Shown: in pieces, positions 42,082 through 50,934 of the stretch | Layout: each line of letters begins with the position of its first letter | How positions within the stretch are numbered: position 1 is the first letter of the stretch | Notes under the pieces: model-generated | The model's database searches: none | Seen by the model: only the letters and a program-made list of their open reading frames with translations | Told to the model about the DNA's origin: nothing | Assembly (NCBI RefSeq): GCF_031844705.1 | Contig: NZ_CP134609.1 | Coordinates: 1-64,000, forward strand | Source of the DNA: Streptomyces sp. ITFR-16 | GTDB lineage: Bacteria; Actinomycetota; Actinomycetes; Streptomycetales; Streptomycetaceae | Length of the DNA: 64,000 nt | Reading direction: 5' to 3' | Position numbers and translations under genes: made by a program

Positions 42082-42954
42082 GTGCTCACCGAGCACGGCT
42101 GCAAGATCGCCCCCTCCACCTACTACGCGGCGAAGAAGCGCGCCGCCGAACCCTCGGCCAGGCGGGTGCGCGATGCTGCCCTCAAGGAGTTGATCACCGA
42201 GGTCCACGAGGCCAACTTCCGCGTCTACGGCGCCAGGAAGGTATGGCGCGAGCTGCACCGCCAGGGCCACCCCGTAGCCCGGTGCACCGTCGAGCGCCTG
42301 ATGCGGGAACTCGGCATCACAGGCGCCGTCCGCGGGAGAAAGATCATCACCACGATCCCGGACAGCGCCGTCGAGCGGGCACCGGACCTACTGGACCGCA
42401 ACTTCGTCGCGGCCGCCCCCAACCGCTGCTGGGTCGCCGACTTCACCCACGTCAAGACCTGGTCGGCAGTCGTCTACGTCGCCTTCGTCGTCGACACGTT
42501 CTCCCGCCGGATCGTCGGCTGGTCCGCCGCTACGTCGAAGGAGACCAGACTCGTCCTGGACGCCCTGGACATGGCCCTGTGGCAGCGCGACCGCGACGAA
42601 CAGCCCCATCAGCGGGGCGAGTTGATACATCATTCCGATGCCGGGTCGCAATATACGAGTTTCCGGCTCGCCGAGCACTTGGACGCCGCCGGCATCGCGG
42701 CCTCGATCGGCTCCGTCGGTGACGCCTACGACAATGCCCTCATGGAGTCCGCGATCGGCCTGTTCAAGACTGAGCTGATCAAACCGGGGCGGCCCTGGAG
42801 GACGCTCTCCCAGGTCGAGCTGGCCACCGCGGAATGGGTCGACTGGTACTGCCACCGCCGCCTCCACGGTGAAATAGGGCACGTCCCACCCGCCGAATAC
42901 GAGACCAACTACTACCTCACGATCACGAAACCCCAGGTCACAACCACAATCTGA
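42082..42954 (+). CDS. IS3-family transposase OrfB
   Basis: A 290-aa frame from ATG 42082. The OrfB reading frame is open back to about 42026 (VAFIDEHRDRFGGVEPICRV), so the frameshift fusion product is longer. The HTH_21 region (ANFRVYGARKVWRELHRQGH) is followed by the rve core with WVADFTHVKTWSAV, LIHHSDAGSQYTSFRLAEHL and DAYDNALMESAIGLFKTELI as the D-D-E positions. The triad appears intact, so the element may be active. Confidence 0.92.
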   Translation: MLTEHGCKIAPSTYYAAKKRAAEPSARRVRDAALKELITEVHEANFRVYGARKVWRELHRQGHPVARCTVERLMRELGITGAVRGRKIITTIPDSAVERAPDLLDRNFVAAAPNRCWVADFTHVKTWSAVVYVAFVVDTFSRRIVGWSAATSKETRLVLDALDMALWQRDRDEQPHQRGELIHHSDAGSQYTSFRLAEHLDAAGIAASIGSVGDAYDNALMESAIGLFKTELIKPGRPWRTLSQVELATAEWVDWYCHRRLHGEIGHVPPAEYETNYYLTITKPQVTTTI

Positions 42955-42981
42955 AGTCTCTACCGAACCCGGGGCGGTTCA

Positions 42982-43540
42982 AGGCGAGGTCCGCCACTTC
43001 CTCGGGGAAGAGTTGGTAGACAAGGTTCTTCAGGTCTGTCCCGGACCACTGCGCCAGGTTGTCCCTCATGGCGCGGCATCGGGTGACGATGGGGTGGAAC
43101 TCGTCCATGTCCGCCAGCGCTGCGGCCGCTCGCTTTCCGGTCGAGGTCAAGCGGACGCGCTCTGGTCTATGGCTGGTGGTGATGGTGATGAGACCGCGGG
43201 CCATGAGGAAGGTTAGAAACTGGCGGTAGCGGGGGTCCCAGGGACCGAACCGGTACCGGATCATCGGGGCTTCCACTTCCTCGGGCCTCGATGCGCGGAA
43301 AGCTCTCTGTCCGCTCAGGGTGTCGGCGAGCTCGGTGTGTGCGCGCTCGAGGAAAGCCGGATAGCGGAGGAAGAAGTCGAGCTTCGCGAGCTTGGTTCGG
43401 CCGGCGATATGAGGACCCGGGTCGCTGCCGCACTCGGCGACCAGGAGCAGTAGCCGAGAGGCGTGGAAGTCTGGCGAGTCGTCGGGGTCCCATGGGCGGT
43501 GGGGCGGCGGGACGGCGCTCGCGCCGATGCTATGAGGCAT
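42982..43540 (-). pseudogene. Orphan ABC-three-component middle-component-like gene, 3' end cut by IS3
   Basis: About 186 native residues from ATG 43540. The pattern resembles ABC-3C system middle component 2: FHASRLLLLVAECGS, AGRTKLAKLDFFLRYPAFLE, then a PMIRYRFGPWDPRYRQFLTF block, RLTSTGKRAAAALADM, and a C-terminal NLVYQLFPEEVADLA. It is a winged-helix-like fold. The last 14 residues before the stop come from the IS3 repeat. In ABC-3C systems it would sit between an effector and an SMC/ABC-like ATPase; neither partner is present here because both sides abut IS elements. Confidence 0.6.
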
Positions 43541-43630
43541 CGGCGTCCCGGTTCTGACAGCGTGCGGTGATGTCCGCAAGTACGGCGTGAGCCCGAGTGA
43601 AGTTCCCCCTGCGGGCTGGGCAGCGGGTGT

Positions 43631-44401
43631 TTACGCTGCCTGACCGAGGTTCTGCCTGAGTAGGGATCTCGTTTCGAGCGGGGTGACGTATCCGTAGTCG
43701 GGGTGCCGGCGGAGTCGGCTGCGGTTGTACTCGGCCTCGATATAGCGGAAAACGTCGGCCCGGGCAGCCTCGCGGGTCTCCCACACGGTCGTCCCGATCT
43801 CCGCTTTCAGGATGGCGAACCAGCTTTCCGCGGCGACATTATCGTAACAAGATCCGACACGGCCCATCGACTGCGTCATGCGCAACTTGCGTATTTCGGT
43901 GCGGAATTCGTCACTGGTGTACTCGCTGCCACGATCCGTGTGCATGACGCATCCATGCTCCAGGCCGCCACGTCCTGCGGCCATCCGCAGGGCGGTGACC
44001 GGCAGCTCGGCGCGGTGATGGTCGGCCATCGCCCAGCCGATCACCTCCCGCGTCGCGAGATCGATGCAGGTCGCCAGATACAACGTCCCTTCCAGTGTGA
44101 CCAGTTCGGTCATGTCGCCGACCAGCCGCATTCCGGTCCGGGGTGCGGTGAAGTCCCGGCCGATCAGGCCGGGGGCGAACACCGCCCGCTTCGCCTGCCG
44201 GGTCAGGCCCCCACGCCGGCGGCGGGTGATCCCGGCGATCCGGTGCTTGCGCATCAGCCGCTCGACCTTCTTGGAGTTCACCGCCCGCCCGGCCCGCCGC
44301 AGGGCGGCGTAAATCCTCGGGGCCCCGTAGGCGCCGCGAGATCCGGCATGCAGTACCCGGATCTCGCCCACCAGCGCCTCCTCGGCCCGCTCCCGCACCA
44401 C
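43631..44401 (-). CDS. IS3-family transposase OrfB
   Basis: A 256-aa frame from 44401. The frame stays open upstream (DAEKASDGNPTGHSVSFLCR), so the natural product probably starts near 44549. HTH_21 region GAYGAPRIYAALRRAGRAVN; rve core with VGDMTELVTLEGTLYLATCI, VMHTDRGSEYTSDEFRTEIR and CYDNVAAESWFAILKAEIGT (D-D-E). It would need OrfA, which is broken here, to transpose. Confidence 0.88.
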   Translation of the reverse strand: MVRERAEEALVGEIRVLHAGSRGAYGAPRIYAALRRAGRAVNSKKVERLMRKHRIAGITRRRRGGLTRQAKRAVFAPGLIGRDFTAPRTGMRLVGDMTELVTLEGTLYLATCIDLATREVIGWAMADHHRAELPVTALRMAAGRGGLEHGCVMHTDRGSEYTSDEFRTEIRKLRMTQSMGRVGSCYDNVAAESWFAILKAEIGTTVWETREAARADVFRYIEAEYNRSRLRRHPDYGYVTPLETRSLLRQNLGQAA

Positions 44402-44559
44402 CCGGGCCGGCTCCGAGGCCCGGTGCGCGTAGTAGGCGGAACGTGGTACCCCCAGCGCACGGCACAGGAACGAAACGCTGTGACCTGTGGGATTGCCGTC
44501 CGATGCCTTCTCCGCATCGATGAAACGACACCGTGCCGCAGTGTCTACCTCATCATGTC

Positions 44560-44854
44560 CTGAGCGAAGAAGGCGGTCGCTTCTCCCAGAACCTCGATCG
44601 TGGCCTCCTGCTCGCGGACCTTCCGCCGCAGCCGGACCAGCTCCTCACTCTCCGCAGCGGTCAAAGCCCCCCGCAGGCCCCTCACCGCGGTCGGTCTCCG
44701 CCTGCTTCACCCACCCGCGCAGCCCCTCCGGACTCACGCCCAGATCCCTCGCGACCTCGGTGACCGTCTTGTCCGAGGACAACGCCAAGGCGACCGCGTC
44801 CCGCTTGAACTCGGCCGTATACCGCTTACTCATATTGCTCTTCTTGCTCACCAT
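44560..44854 (-). pseudogene. IS3 OrfA, frameshifted
   Basis: Starts MVSKKSNMSKRYTAEFKRDA with a helix-turn-helix (VTEVARDLGVSPEGLRGWVK). It runs into a stop after FDRCGE at 44645. The expected coiled coil (ESEELVRLRRKVREQEATIE, ending FFAQDMMR) lies in another frame, so an indel exists near 44670-44690. Confidence 0.8.
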
Positions 44855-44921
44855 CTGCGACTGCTTCCTCCGGGACCATCCGTCCCAGTATCAAGCTGTC
44901 CAGCCAGCAGGGGGAACCTCA

Positions 44922-45135
44922 TTCGGTGGCTCCCCGCCATCTCGTCCGCGCCGATCAGGAACTCCTGCTGGGCCGGACCGCCGAACTGGGCGCGAATGCC
45001 GCCGCCTGCGCGGTACGGCGCGGCCGGCCAGGGCTCGTGTCCGGGGGTCTCACCACGGCGAACTGGTGCGGTACTTCCATTCGAAGGAGACCGGCCTAGT
45101 GAGGTGCGACGGGCGTGTAAAGACGTGCGCCCTCG
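44922..45135. other. Short remnant gap
   Basis: A + strand frame to about 45100 (HLVRADQELLLGRTAELGAN) reads like a coding fragment cut by the IS3 right end; unidentified. No intact gene. Confidence 0.35.
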
Positions 45136-45675
45136 CTATGCGTCTCCGGCTGCGGGGGCCGGGGGCGCTGGTGGTGGCTCGATGGTGAATGCGCGGGTGC
45201 GCGGATTGACCCGGGCCGGCAGCACCGTCCCCTGTGCGGCGCTGCCGAACCGGTACTTCGGGACTTCGTTGCCGCACTCGAAGGGTTCGAATCCGGGGCC
45301 GCTGACACGCATCAGCAGCCGGACTTGGTTGTAGTTGTCGTTGGTCGGCGGGGCCGAGGCGACCGCCAGAACCAGGGCGGTCGTGTCGACGCCGAGGGCA
45401 GCGAGCTGGAGCGTGGCCCGCCGGTCCTCACGGGCTGAGAGCATCGTGGACAGCCCTACGCAGGCGACGAACGCCGCTGCCAGGGCGAGGCCGGCGCCGG
45501 CCCATACCCATCCGCTGCCGGTCTCGTCGAGGTCGGTGACGGTGCGGACGGCGACGTAGACGCAGGCCCCTCCCCCACCCAGGAACAGGACCGCGCCCAC
45601 GGTGCATGCGAGGGCCGTGATCCCCGGGCCCTTGGGGTCCAGCAGGGCGGGTTCGTGGGCGCGGGCGGTGGCCAT
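45136..45675 (-). CDS. Hypothetical two-TM membrane protein
   Basis: A 179-aa protein with two hydrophobic segments (ITALACTVGAVLFLGGGGAC and WVWAGAGLALAAAFVACVGL), then a soluble domain (LMRVSGPGFEPFECGNEVPK). The C-terminus is Pro/Ala-rich. No family recognised. Start ATG 45675. Confidence 0.6.
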   Translation of the reverse strand: MATARAHEPALLDPKGPGITALACTVGAVLFLGGGGACVYVAVRTVTDLDETGSGWVWAGAGLALAAAFVACVGLSTMLSAREDRRATLQLAALGVDTTALVLAVASAPPTNDNYNQVRLLMRVSGPGFEPFECGNEVPKYRFGSAAQGTVLPARVNPRTRAFTIEPPPAPPAPAAGDA

Positions 45676-45713
45676 GGTCGCACCCTAGCCAAGGAGACCT
45701 GACGTGCGCAGGG

Positions 45714-46448
45714 GTGCGGTCCGGTCGCCGCGCAGACAGCGGCTGGCTGTTGTTGCTCTGCGGCCCGGCCGAGCACGGAAGCTACGGGGTCCCGCCCGTT
45801 CTCGTGGCGCTCGCCGATGCGGTGTGGAACCAGCGGCGGATCCGTGTGCGCTACCGTCGCTGGGCCGAGCCGCAGGTCGAGCGCCGGCTCGAACCCTACG
45901 GCCTGGTCCTCAAGGCGGGTGTCTGGTACCTGGTGGCGGCGGTGGATGGGGCGGTGCGGACGTACCGGGTGTCGTCGATTCTGCGTCTGGAGGTCGAGGA
46001 GGGTGGTTTCGAGCGCCCGGAGGGGTTCGATCTGGCCGCCCATTGGCAGGACTACCTCGCTGTCTACGACGCCCGCAGGCTGCGGCTTCAGGCGTCGGTC
46101 CGGATTGCTCCGGAGTTGTTGTCCGCGCTGCCGGACCGGTTGGACGCAGCGCTGGTCCGCGCCGTCGAGGCGTCGGCAGGGCCGCCGGAGGACGGTGGCT
46201 GGGTGACGGCGACGGTGCCGCTGGAGTCGGTCGAGCTGGCGGTGCCCGTACTGCTGTCGCTGGGTCCGGACATCGAGGTGCCGGCCCCGGAGGAGCTGCG
46301 CCGGAGGATCGAGGAGACGGCGGCGGCCGTGCTCGACCGGTATCGGCCGGCGGACGTCTCAGGCCGGGCGGGGGCCGGTGATCTCAACAGCAGTCCGGCG
46401 GACAGGGTTGCCGGCAGCGCGACGGTGGCGAGGGCTCCGAAGCCGTAG
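45714..46448 (+). pseudogene. WYL-domain regulator lacking its helix-turn-helix
   Basis: The frame from GTG 45714 encodes a YafY/PafC-type WYL domain (VWNQRRIRVRYRRW, YGLVLKAGVWYLVAAVDGAV, YRVSSILRLEVEEGGFERPE) and the following WCX region (ARRLRLQASVRIAPELLSAL, LLSLGPDIEVPAPEELRRRI). The N-terminal HTH_11 domain of about 80 residues is missing. After VLDRYRPAD the frame runs on for about 35 non-homologous residues that are antisense to the neighbouring MFS gene, indicating that the natural stop was also lost. Confidence 0.65.
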
Positions 46449-47551
46449 CGCACGTCGCTGTGATCGGTGATCGTCGCGACCAGGAACATCACAGCGACCG
46501 TGGCCGCCAGCCCGCCACCGTTCGCCAGACCGAAGACCCGGCCCACCGCGGCATCGTCGGCGGAGGTCATCAGCATGGTCCGGGAGGCGATCCGGGCCTG
46601 CCCGAAGAAGAAGGCACCCAGCGGCACCCCGACGAGATAGCCGGCGATCCCGAACTGGCTCTGGAGCATCAGGCCGACGTTGCAGAGCAGAAAGCCGACG
46701 ACCGCGATACGAAGGTCCGGGGTGCGTCTGCTGATGATCCGGTACGCGCCGGTGGCCGCCAGGAAGCCGAGGCAGCCGAGTGCGTCGACCGCGCCGAACG
46801 TCGCCGCTCCCAGGTGGAGTTCGCCGATGACGGCGGTGGGCAGCAGAGCGTTGAACACCGTCACGACCACGCTGCCCTGGGCGTAGAGCAGGATGAAGTG
46901 GCGCATCCGCAGCGGCCTGCGCGGAGCGGCCGTCGGTGCCGGGCCCTCGATGGCGGCGGTCGTCGGCGCCTGGTCCGGGCGGCGCCCCACCGCAGTGACG
47001 CAGAGGGCCGAGACGATGAAGGTCCCGGCGTTGAACACCAGCAGCGGCACCGCGCCGAACGCCTGGACGCAGAGCCCGCCGACCGTGGCCGACAGCAGCA
47101 TCCCCGCCTGAGTCCCCATCTCGTAGCGGGCGTTGAACTGCCGTAGCCGGTCCGCCGGGATGCGTTCTTTGATCAGCGCGGAGCTCGCCGGGAAGAAGAG
47201 GGCACCGGCCACGGCGAGCGCCAGATTGGCGCTGTAGATGCCGGGTCCCGGGGCACCGCCGCAGGCCAGCCAGAGCGGCAGTGCGAGGGCGAGCGCCGCG
47301 CTGGTGACATCGCAGCCGATCCACAGGGTTCGGCGGTCGAAGCGGTCGGCCAGCCGTCCGAAACAGGGTGACAGCAGCGCCTGCGGTCCGGCGACGGCGA
47401 TGAACAGCCAGCCGACGGCCATCATCGTCTGCTGCTCCCTGATCATGAGCAGTGCGCCGACGATGAGCTGGACGTTGTTGCCGAGAGCCGTGGCGAAGGC
47501 TGCGGGGACGAGCAGCCGCTCGGCCCGGCGGGAGTGGTGGCTGAGGATCAT
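46088..47551 (-). CDS. MFS transporter with run-on C-terminus
   Basis: A 487-aa frame; about the first 395 residues form a 12-TM MFS_3-type exporter (LGNNVQLIVGALLMIREQQT, the GRLADRFDRRTLW loop 2-3 motif, AGMLLSATVGGLCVQAFGAV). Such carriers export peptides or siderophores, but the substrate is unknown. The last 90 or so residues (Ser/Thr-rich, from about ARPETSAGRYRSS) are antisense to the WYL gene and not membrane-like. The natural end is therefore probably lost at a junction near 46360. Confidence 0.75.
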   Translation of the reverse strand: MILSHHSRRAERLLVPAAFATALGNNVQLIVGALLMIREQQTMMAVGWLFIAVAGPQALLSPCFGRLADRFDRRTLWIGCDVTSAALALALPLWLACGGAPGPGIYSANLALAVAGALFFPASSALIKERIPADRLRQFNARYEMGTQAGMLLSATVGGLCVQAFGAVPLLVFNAGTFIVSALCVTAVGRRPDQAPTTAAIEGPAPTAAPRRPLRMRHFILLYAQGSVVVTVFNALLPTAVIGELHLGAATFGAVDALGCLGFLAATGAYRIISRRTPDLRIAVVGFLLCNVGLMLQSQFGIAGYLVGVPLGAFFFGQARIASRTMLMTSADDAAVGRVFGLANGGGLAATVAVMFLVATITDHSDVRYGFGALATVALPATLSAGLLLRSPAPARPETSAGRYRSSTAAAVSSILRRSSSGAGTSMSGPSDSSTGTASSTDSSGTVAVTQPPSSGGPADASTARTSAASNRSGSADNNSGAIRTDA

Positions 47552-47679
47552 GGCACCACTGTCCGGAGGTTGACTGACATCTCCTGTCAGTCAACCTCCG
47601 TGCTGCCTCCTGCCCTGCCGCACGGGCGTTCTTCCCGGTCGCAGATCCCGAACCCTGGGTCCCCGTGTGAGCGGGACTG

Positions 47680-48705
47680 TCAGCTCCGATACCGCTGGGC
47701 CACTGCCGCGAAGGCCGCCTTGGGTTCCCAGTCCATGTCGGGGTAGGTCTGTCCCCGACGTCCTTCGAGGAGTTTCACGATGCCCAGGCCGGCCCGGTCC
47801 AGGTCGTCTCTGGGATCGCCGTCCGGGCGGTGCGGGTAGCCGGACAGGGCGAACAGGAACACGAACGCGCTGTCCACGCCCTCGGTCTCGAATATCTCCA
47901 GCAGTTCACTCAGGTACGCGGCCTGGCCGGCCTCGTCGCGCTCGTATATGCCGTTCAGCCGGACGGGGGCCTTGGTCTGTGGGTCGTGCTCGACCACTTC
48001 CAGCACCCGCCCGCCCCGGTCCCCCGCGCCGCGATAGGCCGCGGTGCCGAATCCGGTGACGGCGAGCGGCTTCGGGCCTTGGGCCAGGGTGCGTACCGCG
48101 TCCCGGAATTGGCCGGCGATCTCGGCGGAGCGGAGCAGTTCGTACGTCGCTATGTCGAAGGGAGCCCAGTCGACCTGCTCGAATTGGATGGACGCGTAGG
48201 TGAGCTTGCCCCGGAAGCGCTCGCGGATCGCGGCTGCGGCGTCGCGGAGGAAGGCGTTGATGCGCGCGCCGAGTTCCCGCATCGCTTCGGCCCGCCGCTC
48301 GGGCGGGCTCATCAGGTGCGCGACCCGTTCCTCGGGGCTTTCTCCGGGCAGGAAGCCCCGGCTCATCACGCTCAGCTCGACGCCTGCGACGAACACGACC
48401 GCGGCTCCCTGCCGCCTGAGCCGCTCCGCACGCTCGGCGCAGTCGCGGAAGAGCGTGAGGATCTGCTCCGCATCCAGCTCCAGCGGGTAGGGCGAGAACC
48501 AGACCTCCAGGCCGAGTTCGGCGGCGGCACCGGCGGCCAGCTCCAGTCGGTCCGGGTCGCCGCCGATGATCTGGACCGCGTTGCAGTGCAGGTCGTCGCG
48601 GATGATGGCGAGCTCGCGCCGGACCACCTCGGGGTCGAAGTCCTCACGGGATGTCTGGCCGTGCACGACAAGTCCGGTGTCGTAGGTCATTCCTCTGGCT
48701 CGCAT
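47680..48705 (-). CDS. Conserved hypothetical protein, TIM-barrel-like
   Basis: A 341-aa protein from ATG 48705. The early segment (GMTYDTGLVVHGQTSREDFD) and repeated beta-alpha units (NAVQIIGGDPDRLELAAGAA, VWFSPYPLELDAEQILTLFR, FRGKLTYASIQFEQVDWAPF, AFVFLFALSGYPHRPDGDPR) suggest a glycosidase-like barrel. Acidic residues occur at strand ends (EQVDW). Homologues are often labelled abortive-infection proteins, which I cannot confirm. It is divergent from a TetR gene across a palindromic operator and is probably its target. Confidence 0.7.
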   Translation of the reverse strand: MRARGMTYDTGLVVHGQTSREDFDPEVVRRELAIIRDDLHCNAVQIIGGDPDRLELAAGAAAELGLEVWFSPYPLELDAEQILTLFRDCAERAERLRRQGAAVVFVAGVELSVMSRGFLPGESPEERVAHLMSPPERRAEAMRELGARINAFLRDAAAAIRERFRGKLTYASIQFEQVDWAPFDIATYELLRSAEIAGQFRDAVRTLAQGPKPLAVTGFGTAAYRGAGDRGGRVLEVVEHDPQTKAPVRLNGIYERDEAGQAAYLSELLEIFETEGVDSAFVFLFALSGYPHRPDGDPRDDLDRAGLGIVKLLEGRRGQTYPDMDWEPKAAFAAVAQRYRS

Positions 48706-48755
48706 GGTGACGGCCTCTCTCTCGGTCTCGTATGGGTGGAGACTGACAAGAAAAG

Positions 48756-48783
48756 TGCGCGCACGCAAGTTTGCGTGCACGCA
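48756..48783. promoter_or_regulatory. TetR-type operator palindrome
   Basis: A 28-bp inverted repeat centred on gcacgcaa-gt-ttgcgtgc with one mismatch at the second outer position. It is centred between the divergent start codons at 48705 and 48806. Likely bound by the TetR regulator, controlling both genes. Confidence 0.7.
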
Positions 48784-48805
48784 GCTTGTATGAGAGGTTG
48801 ACATC

Positions 48806-49474
48806 GTGACGACACCACGAGGGCTGCGGGAGAGGAAGAAGCAGGCCACGCGCGAAGCGCTGCGCGAGGCGGCCCTGCGTCTGGCCATCGAACGCGGCCC
48901 GGACCAGGTCCGGGTCGAGGACATCGCCGAGGCGGCCGGAGTCTCGCCGCGCACGTACAACAACTACTTCGCCAGCAGGGAGCAGGCGATCGTCTCCGCT
49001 GTGACCGCAGACCGAGAGGCGCGGATCGCGGCGGCGGTCGCGGCCCGGCCCGCAGATGTGCGCCTGGCCGACGCCGTCGCGGACGCGGTGGTCGAGCAAT
49101 ACACGAACACCGGAGAGCGCGCGCACGAGGCGCTGCTGTTGATCACCACCCGGACCGCGCTGCGCGACGCGTTCCTCGACGCCACCGCCGGCATCGAGTC
49201 CCCTCTCACGGCGGTGATCGCCGAACGCCTGGATGGCACCGGAGGGCCCACGGCCCGCGTTCTGGCGGCAAGCGTCGCCGCGGCGGTTCGCATCGCGCTG
49301 GAAGGCTGGCTCCAGCCGGCCGGGAGCGCGGAGGCTGCCGGGAGTCTCGGTGCCGGAGGACTGGTCGTGCCGTCCGGCTCACTGCCCGACCAGCTCCGCA
49401 CCGCGCTGGCCCCGCTCGCGCCCGCGTTCGACGCCGCCGAGCGGCACGTACGGGCGCAGAGACGCTCCAACTGA
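48806..49474 (+). CDS. TetR-family regulator
   Basis: A 222-aa TetR protein from GTG 48806. The N-terminal helix-turn-helix is typical (REALREAALRLAIERGPDQV, RVEDIAEAAGVSPRTYNNYF). The C-terminal ligand domain is helical and Ala-rich. It is transcribed away from the barrel-protein gene, with a palindrome between them, so it is likely an autorepressor and local repressor. The ligand is unknown. Confidence 0.9.
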   Translation: MTTPRGLRERKKQATREALREAALRLAIERGPDQVRVEDIAEAAGVSPRTYNNYFASREQAIVSAVTADREARIAAAVAARPADVRLADAVADAVVEQYTNTGERAHEALLLITTRTALRDAFLDATAGIESPLTAVIAERLDGTGGPTARVLAASVAAAVRIALEGWLQPAGSAEAAGSLGAGGLVVPSGSLPDQLRTALAPLAPAFDAAERHVRAQRRSN

Positions 49475-49589
49475 TCCGGTGCATGTCGAAGGGCCTGCCG
49501 TTGCCGTCCGAGTCAGCTGGTTCAACGCAGGTGGCGCTGTGGCACATCGCCATGCCCCGGCTCATCTGTGCGAGATGCGAGTACCCGGG

Positions 49590-49910
49590 CCGCAAGGATG
49601 ACCCGATGGGGCTCGGCCGGGGGTCAGAAGGGTTTCGGCCGACGGGACTTCCGTGATCTGATCGTCCGCGCGCACGCTCAGCTCGGTGGTCCGATTGTGC
49701 TGGTTCGGGACAACGCCCTCCTGCACCTGACCAACGCAATACGGGAGTTCATCGAAGCGAGCGCCGAGTGGCTCACCGTGTTCCAGCTGCCGGCCTACGC
49801 CCCGGACCAAAATCCACAGGCCGGCATCCGATCGCTGGTCACACACCACCTCGGCAACCTCGCCGTCGAGGCGGTGGTTCTGCCCCGGCCTGCCGAGCAG
49901 CTCTACCCGG
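49590..49910 (+). pseudogene. IS630-family transposase C-terminal fragment
   Basis: A DDE_3-type catalytic fragment: GPIVLVRDNALLHLTNAIRE (second Asp region) and VFQLPAYAPDQNPQAGIRSL. In the usual NPVEG motif the catalytic Glu is replaced (NPQAG), so it is dead. The N-terminal half and the IS ends are missing. Confidence 0.75.
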
Positions 49911-50019
49911 CCGGCCGGGCGTCTGAACTCCGTTTCGGGGCCGTCCATCGGCGGTTGCGGTCCTCAGCCGGGCCAGACCCCCTCGGCGCCCGCCGGAGAA
50001 GGGGCGATACCTTTCCGCC

Positions 50020-50844
50020 ATGTGTATCTCGACAGGCGAGGCAGCGTTCTCCGGCACGATCCTGTACTGCGGGCGACAGCACCACCGCGCCCACGGCCTC
50101 GTCCACGTCCTCGGCTACCAGAACACGGCCGTCAACCTGGCGGGCGGCCCGAACGCCATGCTGCTGCACCTGCCCACCAGGCAGCTCACACCCCGGCACT
50201 TCCTCTCCGCCGGGCGCGCCGACGACATCCTGCACCGCATGGTCGCCGCCGTGGAACAGGGCGCCGCCACGGACGACGGCATGGCGTGGATGAGCGCGGA
50301 ACCGCAGCCCGTCCAGGTCTTCGACCACGACGTCTACACGGTGCTCCTGGCGGACGACCCCACCGCGGTTCCCGCAGCGCTGTGGCAGGTGCCACCGCAC
50401 CGGCGCCCCGATCTCGACCCGGATCTCCTGCGCTTCTACGCCGACCACTTCCCCGACCACACCATCGCCGTGTGCTGCTTCGACAACGCCGACGCGCAAC
50501 GCGCCAAGCCCTTGCTGATGTGGTACGCGCCTCTCGACCCCGACCGGCTGACCGTGCCTGCCCTGGACAGCCACACCGGTAAGGCACCGGACCTCGACGC
50601 CACCGTGCCCGTGGACCACTGGGTCCTGTTCTCCACCGACCAAGCCCCTTCCGGCTGGGGCGCACCCGTCGTGTACCCCGGGGACATGCGCCACCGCCTG
50701 CGCGCCTTTCTCCCGACCGCCGTCGTCGGCCGGCACTATCGCCACGGCCAGACTCTGCCCAACGGTGACTTCACCATCAGTCACCGCGATCTGCTCGCCG
50801 GCGACCTCGACCGCATCGAGCGCCTGCGACCGACCCGCCGCTGA
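50020..50844 (+). CDS. Conserved hypothetical protein (274 aa)
   Basis: Starts MCISTGEAAFSGTILYCGRQ. It has a compact pattern of beta strands and Trp/His residues (FYADHFPDHTIAVCCFDNAD, LLMWYAPLDPDRL, DHWVLFSTDQAPSGWGAPVV). Soluble and cytoplasmic in look. I do not recognise a family. The Cys at position 2 after the start Met is reminiscent of N-terminal nucleophile hydrolases, but this is speculation. It stands alone after the IS630 fragment. Confidence 0.6.
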   Translation: MCISTGEAAFSGTILYCGRQHHRAHGLVHVLGYQNTAVNLAGGPNAMLLHLPTRQLTPRHFLSAGRADDILHRMVAAVEQGAATDDGMAWMSAEPQPVQVFDHDVYTVLLADDPTAVPAALWQVPPHRRPDLDPDLLRFYADHFPDHTIAVCCFDNADAQRAKPLLMWYAPLDPDRLTVPALDSHTGKAPDLDATVPVDHWVLFSTDQAPSGWGAPVVYPGDMRHRLRAFLPTAVVGRHYRHGQTLPNGDFTISHRDLLAGDLDRIERLRPTRR

Positions 50845-50934
50845 AAGATCAGGACGAGCGGAAGGTGGCACGTCCACCGAACCCGACACCACCCGATCCA
50901 ATCCTTCCACCCGCAGCGCCGTCTCACCGAGGCG

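Larger units (their letters stand above)
41652..42981 (+). mobile_element. IS3-family element cutting the recombinase operon
   Basis: About 1,330 bp with 28-bp nearly perfect inverted repeats (TTGAACCGCCCCGGGTTTGG and on into TAGAGACTT at the left; complement at the right, ending about 42981-42983). It carries orfA and orfB read rightward. No target duplication is visible. The left side enters the TnpA-like gene and the right side enters an unrelated gene, so a deletion or rearrangement occurred at this element. Confidence 0.9.
43598..44921 (-). mobile_element. IS3-family element upstream of the ABC-3C-like gene
   Basis: About 1,324 bp bounded by imperfect inverted repeats (TGAAGTTCCCCCTGCGGGCT at 43598; its counterpart TGAGGTTCCCCCTGCTGGCT read from 44921). 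OrfA is frameshifted while the OrfB core is open. No target duplication is seen. Confidence 0.88.

Noticed and set aside
45275..45300. GGTTCGAATCC, resembling a tRNA T-loop
   Set aside because: The flanking bases do not pair as a T-stem and no acceptor, D or anticodon arm can be built; it lies inside the 179-aa membrane-protein gene.
46088..46360. Ser/Thr-rich C-terminal tail of the MFS transporter as a functional domain
   Set aside because: It is antisense to the WYL domain and lacks membrane or motif content; better explained by loss of the natural stop.
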